This document shows positions 1 to 7,908 of a stretch of DNA of 64,000 bases, in pieces. Each line of letters starts with the position of its first letter. The stretch's first letter is position 1. A program made the translations under genes and the position numbers. Below the pieces are notes generated by a model. The model did not search any database. It saw nothing but the letters and a program-made list of their open reading frames with translations, and was not told the origin of the DNA. The stretch is taken from positions 239,199 through 303,198 of the forward strand of contig JAWKRB010000008.1 in NCBI GenBank assembly GCA_041389885.1, given 5' to 3'. Source of the stretch: JAWKRB01 sp041389885 (lineage in GTDB: Bacteria; Myxococcota_A; Polyangia; Polyangiales; Ga0077539).

Positions 1-309
1 GCGGGCGTCGCGAACCCTGCGGCTGCGGTCGTCCCGGTTGCGCGAGACCGCCTCCGTGGCCATCGAGATCGCGGCGTAGAGGTCGGCGTGCGTTCGCGAC
101 ACCGCGAGCACCTCGCGCCCCGCGTAGTCCACGCGCAGCGAGCAGCGCTTGTCGGCGCCGCCTCGCGGACCGTTCACGTCGCGGAGCCGCACCTGGATGC
201 GTCGCAGGGTCGGATCGCCGCGCCGGAGCACGCGCTCGAGGCCCGCCACGACCTGCCGCTCGAGCGAGTCCGTCAATGAGAAGCCGATGGCGCGAATGTC
301 GATCTTCAT
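1..309 (-). CDS. hpf: Ribosome hibernation promoting factor (HPF/RaiA), 3' end outside window
   Basis: The reading frame starts at an ATG at 309 and stays open for 103 codons to the left edge, so the C-terminus is missing. The product begins MKIDIRAIGFSLTDSLERQV and contains VRLRDVNGPRGGADKRCSLR and a DLYAAI segment, which are hallmarks of the HPF/YfiA (RaiA) family. These proteins bind the 30S decoding region and inactivate ribosomes in stationary phase or stress. The length suits the short form. A strong Shine-Dalgarno AGGGAGGT lies 6 bases before the ATG and sits inside a hairpin with the sequence just upstream (316-348). The gene lies downstream of the LysR gene on the same strand, 65 bp away. 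Confidence 0.85.
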   Translation of the reverse strand, partial: MKIDIRAIGFSLTDSLERQVVAGLERVLRRGDPTLRRIQVRLRDVNGPRGGADKRCSLRVDYAGREVLAVSRTHADLYAAISMATEAVSRNRDDRSRRVRDAR

Positions 310-315
310 GTCGAT

Positions 316-348
316 ACCTCCCTGTAGGCGCTGCTGCGCAGGGGAGGT
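316..348 (-). promoter_or_regulatory. Hairpin that masks the hpf ribosome binding site
   Basis: On the minus strand ACCTCCCCTG (348-339) can pair with CAGGGAGGT (324-316) with one bulged C, leaving a 14-base loop. The 3' arm is the Shine-Dalgarno sequence of the hpf gene and the 5' arm is a perfect anti-Shine-Dalgarno. This is seen directly. That it regulates translation, for example by temperature or a ligand, is inference. It could also act as a weak terminator for the LysR gene upstream. Confidence 0.5.
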
Positions 349-374
349 GTGCGGCCCGACGGCGCGAACCACCA

Positions 375-1277
375 TCAGGTAATTCCTTCGCGAGCCTCGG
401 CCAGCACGGCCCGCACCCCCGCGAGGGAGGCGCCGCGCTCGGTGGTGATCGCGAAGATCCGCTGGCGAACGCCCTCGCACACGCCCACCTCGCACAGGCC
501 GTAGCGAGCCGCCGCGACCTCCTTCGCCGAGCGCGGGAGCAGCATCGCGCCCACCCCGTCGGCGCACGCGGCCTTGGCGAGCGAGGTGTCCGAGAACTCG
601 GCGAGCACCTGCGGCGTGACGCCGGTCGCGACGATCCACGACTCCGCCGCGACGCGCAGCGCGCCGCCGTTCGCCGTGAGCAGCACGGGCGCGCCGTCGA
701 GGCTCGAAGGGAAGCCCGCGCGCAGCCGGCCCGCGAGGGGCTCCCTGGCGAACCACGACACGTCGTCGTCGCGGATCTGCACGCACCGCAGCGAGGGGTC
801 GTCGACCGGGAGCGCCGGGCGCTCGCTGAGCACCAGGTCGAGGGCGCGCGCGCGCAGCAGCGAGACGAGGTCCTCGTGGGCGCCCTCGCGCACCGAGAGG
901 GTCGCGCCCGCGGCCACGCCCGGCGCGAGCGCGGTCCACGCGGTGATCTTCGCGATCGACTCGTCGACCCCGACGCTCATTCGCCCACCGGCGCGCTCGA
1001 CGCCCCCCTGCACCGCGCGCAGCAGGGCGCTGCCCGCGGCGTGGATCTCCTCGGCGTAGGTCAGGATCTCTCGCCCCGCGTCGGTCAGCGACATCCCGCG
1101 GGCGCCCCGGTGAAACAGCGTGACGCCGAGGGTGCACTCCAGCTGCTGCACGTGCTCGCTCAAGGTCTGCGCGGAGATGCGCAGCGAGGCCGACGCGCGA
1201 GAGAGGCTCCCCTCCTGCGCGACCGCGCGAAAGCAGTGGAGGTGGTGGTAGTTCAGCCACGGGCTCGGCGCGCTCAT
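375..1277 (-). CDS. LysR-family transcriptional regulator, NhaR-like
   Basis: A 300-residue LysR-type regulator starting at ATG 1277. The N-terminal winged helix-turn-helix (about residues 8-66) contains LNYHHLHCFRAVAQEGSLSR and TLSEHVQQLE, followed by LGVTLFHRGARGMSLTDAGR. The opening pattern and the substrate-binding half resemble NhaR, the sodium-responsive activator of nhaA in enterobacteria, more than most LysR proteins. No nhaA is present here. It is divergent from a MscS channel gene with 167 bp between the two starts, the usual layout for a LysR protein and its target. Control of that channel is inference. Family assignment is firm, ligand unknown. Confidence 0.88.
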   Translation of the reverse strand: MSAPSPWLNYHHLHCFRAVAQEGSLSRASASLRISAQTLSEHVQQLECTLGVTLFHRGARGMSLTDAGREILTYAEEIHAAGSALLRAVQGGVERAGGRMSVGVDESIAKITAWTALAPGVAAGATLSVREGAHEDLVSLLRARALDLVLSERPALPVDDPSLRCVQIRDDDVSWFAREPLAGRLRAGFPSSLDGAPVLLTANGGALRVAAESWIVATGVTPQVLAEFSDTSLAKAACADGVGAMLLPRSAKEVAAARYGLCEVGVCEGVRQRIFAITTERGASLAGVRAVLAEAREGIT

Positions 1278-1444
1278 CGCGCCAGTGTTGCGCCGCGCGA
1301 CGCGATCGCAAGCCCGCGCGGGTCGACTTCGGGCTGGGGTCTCGCGCGCGGGTGGCTCATAGTGGGGCGTCGATCAGATCGCGCGCCTGGGGATTGGATG
1401 CTGTGTCGAACCTCCGCCGCGGGTCGGCGTTCGGAGGTTATGGG

Positions 1445-2536
1445 ATGGCGTTTCTCGACTACGTGCTCATGGGAAATTCGGTGAAGGCCTGGCTCGGCGC
1501 GGCCGCGGCGATGATCGCGATGCGCGCCGCGCTGGGCCTCGTGCGGCGACTGCTCGTCTCGAGGCTCAAGACGCTCTCCGAGCGCACGCAGACGCAGATC
1601 GACGACGTGGTCACCACGGTGCTGAGCTCGACGCGGGCGTTCTTCCTGTGGTCCCTCGCGCTGCAGGTGGGGGTGCTCGCGGTGTCGCTCCCCGAGCGCC
1701 TCGGGGCGGCGTCGCGCGCGGTGACCGCCTTCGCGCTGCTCGTGCAGATCGGGCTCTGGGGCTCGACGCTGCTCCGCGAGCTCGGCGCGCGCTACGTCGC
1801 CGGCGACCCCGACGACGAGCGCAGCGTCGCGCAGCAGGGCGCCCGGCAGACCGCCGCGAGCACCGCGAGCTTCGTGATCCGCATCCTGCTCTGGACGGCG
1901 CTGACCCTGGTGCTCCTCGACACCCTCGGGGTGAACATCTCCGCGCTCGTCGCCGGCCTCGGCGTCGGCGGCGTGGCCGTGGCCCTCGCGGTGCAGAACA
2001 TCCTCGGCGACCTCTTCGGCTCGATCACCATCGCCCTCGACAAGCCCTTCGTCGTCGGCGACTTCATCGTCATCGACGACTTCGCGGGCACCGTCGAGCA
2101 CGTGGGCCTCAAGACCACCCGCATCCGCTCGCTGCACGGCGAGCAGCTCGTGTTCTCCAACGCCGACCTGCTCCGCGCGCGGATCAAGAACTACAAGCAC
2201 CTCTCCGAGCGCCGCGTGGTGTTCAGCTTCGGCGTGACCTACGACACGAGCCCCGACGACCTCGAGGCGATCCCTGAGCTCGTGCGCGAGATCGTCTCGG
2301 CGCGCGAGGGCCTGCGCTTCGACCGCGCGCACTTCAAGACCTTCGCGGCGTCGTCCCTCGACTTCGAGGTGGTCTACTACGCCTGCACCTCGGAGTACTC
2401 GCTCTACATGGACCACCAGCAGGCGATCAACCTCGCGCTGCTCCGCGGCCTCGCCGCGCGCGGGATCGAGTTCGCCTACCCCACGCAGACGCTCTACCTC
2501 CAGCGCCCGGCGCCGCGCGCGCTCGCCCCTCAGTAG
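1445..2536 (+). CDS. MscS-family small-conductance mechanosensitive channel
   Basis: A 363-residue membrane protein. The ATG at 1445 is preferred over an in-frame upstream start because GGAGG lies 7 bases before it. Several hydrophobic helices in the N-terminal half lead to a pore helix region (GVNISALVAGLGVGGVAVAL) and the conserved MscS segment QNILGDLFGSITIALDKPF, then the beta domain (VVGDFIVIDDFAGTVEHVGL, TRIRSLHGEQLVFSNADL). The family opens under membrane tension and releases solutes on hypo-osmotic shock. The C-terminus overlaps the end of the convergent gene by 7 bp. It is divergent from the LysR gene. Confidence 0.93.
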   Translation: MAFLDYVLMGNSVKAWLGAAAAMIAMRAALGLVRRLLVSRLKTLSERTQTQIDDVVTTVLSSTRAFFLWSLALQVGVLAVSLPERLGAASRAVTAFALLVQIGLWGSTLLRELGARYVAGDPDDERSVAQQGARQTAASTASFVIRILLWTALTLVLLDTLGVNISALVAGLGVGGVAVALAVQNILGDLFGSITIALDKPFVVGDFIVIDDFAGTVEHVGLKTTRIRSLHGEQLVFSNADLLRARIKNYKHLSERRVVFSFGVTYDTSPDDLEAIPELVREIVSAREGLRFDRAHFKTFAASSLDFEVVYYACTSEYSLYMDHQQAINLALLRGLAARGIEFAYPTQTLYLQRPAPRALAPQ

Positions 2537-3252
2537 ACGTAGGGGATGAACTTCGACGTCTTCGACGCGTACTCCGTGAACTGCGCGCCGTAGCGGTCCG
2601 CGAGGTACGCGTCGAGCATCGGGATGTTCAGGAACACGAACATCCCCGCCATCGTCAGCGGGATCGCGAAGGCCCAGGGCGACCCGGCCACCATCGCGAA
2701 GCCCGTGAACAGCACGAAGTCTCCGAAGTAGTTGATGTGCATCGAGTGCTTGAACAGCCCCTCGGTGTAGAGCCGCCCCTTCGACTCGGGGCGCTTCTTC
2801 CACCGGTGCCGCATGAGCTCAGAGCCCGTGTTCAGGTACGAACCGAAGGCGTAGAGCGCGAGGCCGACCCAGGCGACCGCGCCCGGCGCCGCGGCGTTGC
2901 GCCCGCCGAAGTACACGAAGGTGCCGTGGATCACCCACAGCCACGCCGAGATCGTCGCGGCCTCGGACCAGGGCATCGTGCGCTGGATCAGCACGAACTG
3001 CGTCACCACCAGCCGCAGCGCGTACACCGTCGAGCACGCGACCAGGAGCCAGGCGCGCGGCTCGCTCCCCGGCGCCCAGCGCGCGCCCAGGGCCCCGGCG
3101 AGGCGCGCCATGCCCCCGCCGACGAGCGCGTAGCACGCCGCCGCGACCGCGGCCCACGAGAGCGCCTGCATCAAGATCTTCTGCGGCGTCGACGACGACT
3201 TCGAGTCGTACAGACCCGGCGCCTTCGCAGGCGCGCTGGTGGAATCGCTCAC
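2530..3252 (-). CDS. Integral membrane protein of the isoprenylcysteine methyltransferase / DUF1295 type
   Basis: A 240-residue protein with about six hydrophobic segments. The C-terminal half has the pattern seen in DUF1295, steroid reductase and isoprenylcysteine methyltransferase-like membrane enzymes: GRLYTEGLFKHSMHINYFGD followed later by an acidic and aromatic region YLADRYGAQFTEYASKTSKF. In relatives this region binds S-adenosylmethionine or NADPH. Substrate is unknown. The gene overlaps the convergent MscS gene by 7 bp at its 3' end and is followed upstream by an unrelated secreted protein gene on the same strand. Confidence 0.7.
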   Translation of the reverse strand: MSDSTSAPAKAPGLYDSKSSSTPQKILMQALSWAAVAAACYALVGGGMARLAGALGARWAPGSEPRAWLLVACSTVYALRLVVTQFVLIQRTMPWSEAATISAWLWVIHGTFVYFGGRNAAAPGAVAWVGLALYAFGSYLNTGSELMRHRWKKRPESKGRLYTEGLFKHSMHINYFGDFVLFTGFAMVAGSPWAFAIPLTMAGMFVFLNIPMLDAYLADRYGAQFTEYASKTSKFIPYVY

Positions 3253-3342
3253 GGTGGCCTCGGCTCCCTGCGCGCCCCGGCCCGCGCGCCCTCGGACAGT
3301 GCCCGAGTCCGGCGCGCGCCGCCACCGCCGCGCGCGCCGCGC

Positions 3343-3918
3343 TCAGCGGCCGGGGTACATCCGAAAGTCGAGGGCGTACCCGTCCGCCGTGGGCGCGCCC
3401 ACGGGCACGGGGATCTCGGAGAACTCCGACACGCGGATCACGCCGTCGAAGCGCGTGCTGCCCGACGGGGTCACCATGCGCACGCGGATCATGCGCACGC
3501 CGTCGGCCACCGCGAAGGCCTGCACGCGCCGGGGCACCGCGCCGTCGAGCACCGTGGTCATGCGCCCCGCGCGCACCTCGCCCCCGTCGAGCGCGCTCAC
3601 CTCGAGGCGGTCGATGGGGCACGGGTCGCGGCGCTCGTTCTCGGGGTCGACCGGGCGGCACGAGGGCAGCACGAACCAGATCTGCTCGCCGCCGCCGAGG
3701 CTCCCGAAGTGCTGCGTGCCGCGGCCCGCGTGCAGGAGGTAGATCCTCATGCGGCGCAGCATCGAGCGAAACGCGCCCATGTCCTGCGCGACGACCTCGG
3801 GGACCGCCGCGGGCACATCGGCCGGAGGAGGGACCGCGGTGGGCGGGTGCGCCGCCGCCGAGAAGGGCAGCGCCAGGACCATCACCGCGACGCGCAGAGA
3901 GTGACGTGGAGCGTTCAT
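3343..3918 (-). CDS. Secreted protein of unknown function
   Basis: The real start is most likely the ATG at 3918, which gives MNAPRHSLRVAVMVLALPFS followed by AAAHPP, a normal Sec signal peptide. The upstream extension of the frame is Arg-rich and looks non-coding. The mature protein of about 165 residues is beta-rich, has two cysteines (SCRPVD, DPCPID) that could pair, and ends in FRMYPGR. No family was recognised. It sits 90 bp upstream of the membrane methyltransferase-like gene and is divergent from the SulP transporter with 158 bp between. Confidence 0.65.
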   Translation of the reverse strand: MNAPRHSLRVAVMVLALPFSAAAHPPTAVPPPADVPAAVPEVVAQDMGAFRSMLRRMRIYLLHAGRGTQHFGSLGGGEQIWFVLPSCRPVDPENERRDPCPIDRLEVSALDGGEVRAGRMTTVLDGAVPRRVQAFAVADGVRMIRVRMVTPSGSTRFDGVIRVSEFSEIPVPVGAPTADGYALDFRMYPGR

Positions 3919-4076
3919 GCCCACGCGCGCAGCAAGCCACGCGCCGCGCGGGCGTTCTCGACCTTTCGCGGCGCGCGCAGGCATCGCGAGGCACTCCGTG
4001 CGCGCAGGGCGTGCGCGCGAGGCGCGCGAGGATTCATTGCGTCTCGAGCGCGCTTCGCAGGAGCATCGCGCGGGCG

Positions 4077-6293
4077 ATGCGCGACGCGACGACACGGCCT
4101 TCAGGCGAGCTCGTGGGGTGGACCGGCGACCTGTGGGGCGGCCTCGCGGCGACGCTCGTCGCGCTGCCCGCGTCGCTGGCCTTCGGCGTCGCGGTGTACG
4201 GCCCCCTCGCGGGCGCCGGCGCGGGCGCCCTGGCCGGCCTCCTGGGCGCCGTGGCGCTGGGGGTCGTCGCGCCCCTCGCCGGGGGCACCCCGAGGCTGAT
4301 CTCCGCCCCCTGCGCGCCCGCGGTGGCGGTGCTCAACGCCTTCGCGCTCCAGACCGCCGCGCGCCACCCCGGAGAGGCCGGGCGGGTGCTGGTGCTGATG
4401 AGCCTCGTGGGCCTCCTCGCCGCCCTCGCGCAGATCGCCCTCGGCGCGGCGCGAGCGGGCACGGTGATCAAGTACATCCCCTACCCCGTGGTGACCGGCT
4501 ACCTCAGCGGCGTCGCCGTGGTGATCTTCTTGAAGCAGCTCCCGGCGCTGCTCGGGCTGGGGGCGGGGGTGAGCCTCTCGCACGGGCTGATGACCCCCTC
4601 GGCGTGGCAGGGGCCCGCGATGGGGGTGGGCGCGGCGACCGTCGTCGGGATGATCCTCGCGCCGAGGGTGACCCGCGCCGTGCCCCCGGCGATCGTGGGC
4701 CTGGGCGCGGGCGTGCTGGCCTACGGCGCCTTCGCGGCGCTGCGCCCTGAGCTCCGGTCGCTCGCGGGCAACGCGCTGGTCATCGGCCCCCTCGGGGCGG
4801 GCGGCGGAGCGGGCTTCGCCGACGCGTTTCGCGCGCGGGCGAGCGCCCTCCGCGCGCTGGGCCTCTCAGACCTCCGCGAGGTCCTGGGCACCGCCGCGAC
4901 CCTCGCCGTGGTGCTCTCCCTCGACACGCTGAAGACCTGCGTGCTGGTCGACGCCACGACGGGCGGGCAGCACGACTCGAACCGCGAGCTCTTCGGTCAG
5001 GGCGCGGCGAACCTGGTCTCGGCCACCGCCGGGGGGATGCCCGGCGCGGGCACCTCGGGCCCCACCCTCGTCGCGATCGCCAGCGGCGCGCAGACGCGCT
5101 GGGCGGGGGTGATCGAGGGCGCGCTGGTGCTGGTGGCCTACCTCGCGCTCGGCCCGGTGGTGGCGTGGGCGCCGCTCGCCGCCCTCGCGGGGATCCTCGC
5201 CGTGGTCGCGGTGAAGATGTTCGACTTCGGGGTCCTCTCCTGGGCGCGCCACCGCGCGACGGCCTTTGATTTCGCGGTGGTGGTCACGGTGATCGCCGTC
5301 GCCGTGGGCGTGAGCCTGATCACGGCGTCGGGGGTCGGGGTCGCGCTCTCGATCCTGCTGTTCATCCGCAACGAGGCGCGGACCTCGGTGATCCGCCGGC
5401 GGCTGCGCGGCGACGAGGTGTTCTCGAAGCGCCGGAGGCTCCCGGCGGAGATGGCGGTGCTGGCCCGCGACGGCGCCGCGACGCTGCTGGTGCAGCTCCA
5501 GGGGTCGCTGTTCTTCGGCACCACCGACCAGCTCCGCGCGGCCCTCGCGAGCGACCTGGCCGAGCGCGACACGGTCGTCTTCGACCTGCGCCGCGTCGAC
5601 GCCGTGGACCTCACCGCGGTGCACATCCTCGCGCAGATGCGCGAGCAGCTGAGGCGCCGGGGCGCGACGATGATCCTGTGCCGACTCCCGCGCTCCTTCG
5701 CGGGGCAAGACGACCCCGAGCGCTACCTCCGCGACGCCGGCCTCCTCGACGAGGGCGACGAGCCCATGCTCTTCGCGCAGCTCTCCGACGCCCTCGCCTG
5801 GGCCGAGGACCGCACCCTCGCCGCGAGCGGGCTCGTCTCCGCCGACGAGGCGCCGCTGGACCTCCTCGACATGACCATGTTTCAGGGGCGCAAGGCCGAG
5901 ACCCTCGCGAGCCTGATGGGCGCGATCGAGGCGCGCGCGGTGGCCGCGGGCGACGCGGTGTTTCGCCACGGCGACGAGGGCGACGAGCTCTTCTTCGTGC
6001 GCCGCGGCTGCGTGCGCATCGCGCTCCCCATGACCGAGGGGAGCCTCCACGTCGCCAGCTTCGGCCGCGGAGACTTCTTCGGCGAGATCGCCTTCCTCGA
6101 CGGCGGCGCGCGCACCGCCGACGCCCTGGCCGAGGCCGACACCGAGCTGTACGCCCTCTCTCGCAAGCGCTTCGACGAGGTCTCCGCGGCGCACCCGAGG
6201 CTGGGCCAGGGCCTCTTCGCGAGCCTCGCCCGCGCCATCGCGCTGCGCCTGCGGCGCGCCGACGACGAGATCACCACCCTCGAAGAGTCGTGA
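4077..6293 (+). CDS. SulP-family anion transporter with STAS and cyclic-nucleotide-binding domains
   Basis: A 738-residue three-part protein. Residues about 15-430 form the SulP/SLC26 membrane domain (LPASLAFGVAVYGPLAGAGA, IKYIPYPVVTGYLSGVAVVI). Residues about 460-560 are a STAS domain (FFGTTDQLR, VFDLRRVDAVDLTAVHIL). Residues about 600-725 are a cyclic-nucleotide-binding domain of the CRP type (FRHGDEGDELFFVRRGCVRI, GDFFGEIAFLDGGART). The family moves sulfate, bicarbonate or similar anions, and the added sensor domain suggests gating by a cyclic nucleotide or related ligand. ATG 4077 is chosen because coding character begins there; AGGAG is 13 bases upstream, a loose fit. Substrate is not determinable. 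Confidence 0.9.
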   Translation: MRDATTRPSGELVGWTGDLWGGLAATLVALPASLAFGVAVYGPLAGAGAGALAGLLGAVALGVVAPLAGGTPRLISAPCAPAVAVLNAFALQTAARHPGEAGRVLVLMSLVGLLAALAQIALGAARAGTVIKYIPYPVVTGYLSGVAVVIFLKQLPALLGLGAGVSLSHGLMTPSAWQGPAMGVGAATVVGMILAPRVTRAVPPAIVGLGAGVLAYGAFAALRPELRSLAGNALVIGPLGAGGGAGFADAFRARASALRALGLSDLREVLGTAATLAVVLSLDTLKTCVLVDATTGGQHDSNRELFGQGAANLVSATAGGMPGAGTSGPTLVAIASGAQTRWAGVIEGALVLVAYLALGPVVAWAPLAALAGILAVVAVKMFDFGVLSWARHRATAFDFAVVVTVIAVAVGVSLITASGVGVALSILLFIRNEARTSVIRRRLRGDEVFSKRRRLPAEMAVLARDGAATLLVQLQGSLFFGTTDQLRAALASDLAERDTVVFDLRRVDAVDLTAVHILAQMREQLRRRGATMILCRLPRSFAGQDDPERYLRDAGLLDEGDEPMLFAQLSDALAWAEDRTLAASGLVSADEAPLDLLDMTMFQGRKAETLASLMGAIEARAVAAGDAVFRHGDEGDELFFVRRGCVRIALPMTEGSLHVASFGRGDFFGEIAFLDGGARTADALAEADTELYALSRKRFDEVSAAHPRLGQGLFASLARAIALRLRRADDEITTLEES

Positions 6294-6299
6294 GCGCGC

Positions 6300-7874
6300 T
6301 CAGAGCGCGACGGCGACGGCGGGGTCCTCGGCGGGGAAGCGCGGGCGGATCCACGCGTCGCCCCGGCCGTCGCCGCGGTCGTCGAACTCGAGGGGCGTGA
6401 CCCACACGTCGCGGCCGCACTGCCCCGAGGCGCGGCAGGGCTCGGCCTGGAGCCGGTGGTGCACGTAGTACCAGCGCACGCCGTCGGGGCCGAGCACGGG
6501 GGTGCCGTGCCCGAACGACTGCCCCCGGCTGGGGATCAAGAGCCGCCCCGCGAGCCGCCCCGCGGCGTCGGAGGCGAGGCCCTCGGGGCGGTCGGCGGCG
6601 ACCCAGTAGACGCTGTAGTACGCCGAGTCCCAGGTGCTCCCTGACATCAGCGCGTAGACCCAGCGGTTGCGGCGAAAGAGCGAGACGCCCTCGTTCACGC
6701 CCCAGACGTAGCCGTCGCGCGCGAAGTCTCGGCCCTGTCGCTCGCGGGTGAACGAGAGCATCTCCCCGCACCGCGGGCACGACGACGCGAGGCGCGAGAG
6801 CAGCGCGCCGTCGTGGGGATCGCCGACGCCGACCTGCGGGACCGCCGCGGTGCAGCGCACCGTCCAGGGGTCACGCCCCTCGAGCTCGACGAGGTTGACG
6901 TGCTGACCGTAGTGCCCCCGCTCCCAGTCCACCCGCGGGGGCGTGTTCGTGTACCAGGAGTATCCCATCCACCAGCGGCCGTCGCGGGGGTCTCGAAACA
7001 CCGAGGAGTCCAGGCGAATGATGTGGTGACAGAAGCCTCCCTGGCAGTCCTGCGACGCCCGGTCGAGGCTGTGGGGAATGGGCGTGCTCGCGGGGCAGTC
7101 GGTGAGGTGCCCGCCCGCGCGAAAGGGCTCCCACGGGCGCTCGGCGACCGCGAACGGACCCGTCGGAGAAGACGACGACGCGACGTACACCCCGCCGTCC
7201 TCGCGGTACCCAGGGCACGACGACTGCGCGGTCGCGTAGCGCACGGCGCTGAACGAGAGCAGCCACGCGCCGGGGCGGACCTCGACCACGTCGGGCGCCC
7301 AGAGGTGGCAGTAGTGCCCGCCGTTGAGCGCCACCGAGCCGCCCGGTCGCACCGCTTCGCGGCGAAAGAGCCCATCTGCCCGGCGCGTCCAGCGCACCAG
7401 GTCGCGAGACTCGAAGACCGAGAAGTCTCCAGATCCCGCGGTGGGATAGAGGTAGTAGATCACCCGCCCCGCGCCGTCGACCGTGCGCACGACGTGAGGA
7501 TCAGGGTGGTCGCCCGCGAGCACGGGGTTCGTCCCGCGCGCGAAGCGAGGCCCCGCGTCCGTCCCCGGCGCGTCGCGCGCGTCGGTCCCCGGCGCGTCGC
7601 GCGCGTCGGTCCCCGGCGCGTCGCGCGCGTCCATCCCCGGCGCGTCGCGCGCGTCGGTCCCCGGCGCGTCGCGCGCGTCCATCTCCGGCGCGTCGCGCGC
7701 GTCGGTCCCCGGCGCGTCGCGCGCGTCCATCTCCGGCGCGTCGCGCACATCCATCGCGATCACATCCCGTTGTGCGACAGGGAGATCGGACGCGACGCCC
7801 GCGTCCGCCTCGGGCGCCACGGGGTCGCTCGCGCAGGCCATCAGGAGCAACGGCAGTGCGAAGGGGGCGCGCAC
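6300..7874 (-). CDS. GH43-like secreted glycoside hydrolase, lipoprotein with Asp/Ala/Pro repeats
   Basis: A 524-residue protein with a lipoprotein signal (MRAPFALPLLLMACAS). Residues about 42-110 are a repetitive linker made of eight-residue units TDARDAPG. The rest looks like a five-bladed GH43-type propeller: NPVLAGDHPDPHVVR near the start holds the expected catalytic-base Asp, and HYCHLWAPDVVEV matches the usual second blade. Paired cysteines occur in the middle. GH43 enzymes cleave arabinan or xylan-type glycans; the substrate here cannot be read. The downstream gene on the same strand order is a GH13 amylase, so both may act on external polysaccharides. Confidence 0.72.
   Translation of the reverse strand: MRAPFALPLLLMACASDPVAPEADAGVASDLPVAQRDVIAMDVRDAPEMDARDAPGTDARDAPEMDARDAPGTDARDAPGMDARDAPGTDARDAPGTDARDAPGTDAGPRFARGTNPVLAGDHPDPHVVRTVDGAGRVIYYLYPTAGSGDFSVFESRDLVRWTRRADGLFRREAVRPGGSVALNGGHYCHLWAPDVVEVRPGAWLLSFSAVRYATAQSSCPGYREDGGVYVASSSSPTGPFAVAERPWEPFRAGGHLTDCPASTPIPHSLDRASQDCQGGFCHHIIRLDSSVFRDPRDGRWWMGYSWYTNTPPRVDWERGHYGQHVNLVELEGRDPWTVRCTAAVPQVGVGDPHDGALLSRLASSCPRCGEMLSFTRERQGRDFARDGYVWGVNEGVSLFRRNRWVYALMSGSTWDSAYYSVYWVAADRPEGLASDAAGRLAGRLLIPSRGQSFGHGTPVLGPDGVRWYYVHHRLQAEPCRASGQCGRDVWVTPLEFDDRGDGRGDAWIRPRFPAEDPAVAVAL
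7561..7752. repeat. Eight tandem 24-bp units encoding the TDARDAPG linker
   Basis: Eight head-to-tail copies of a 24-bp unit lie inside the GH43-like gene, with the core CCCGGCGCGTCGCGCGCG. Copies differ only at a few positions (GTC or ATC at the unit start, CCC or CTC after it), so the array expanded recently. The unit is a multiple of three, so copy-number change keeps the frame and only changes linker length between the membrane anchor and the enzyme. Confidence 0.95.
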
Positions 7875-7908
7875 CTCACGGATCGTACACCGACGCGCGC
7901 GGACCTCC

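Noticed and set aside
6295..6309. CGCGCT-CAG-AGCGCG hairpin between convergent SulP and GH43 genes
   Set aside because: Only six base pairs of alternating GC; such motifs are expected by chance here.
7561..7752. Regular tandem repeats resembling a CRISPR array
   Set aside because: The units are contiguous without spacers, in frame with a protein linker, and no cas genes are present.
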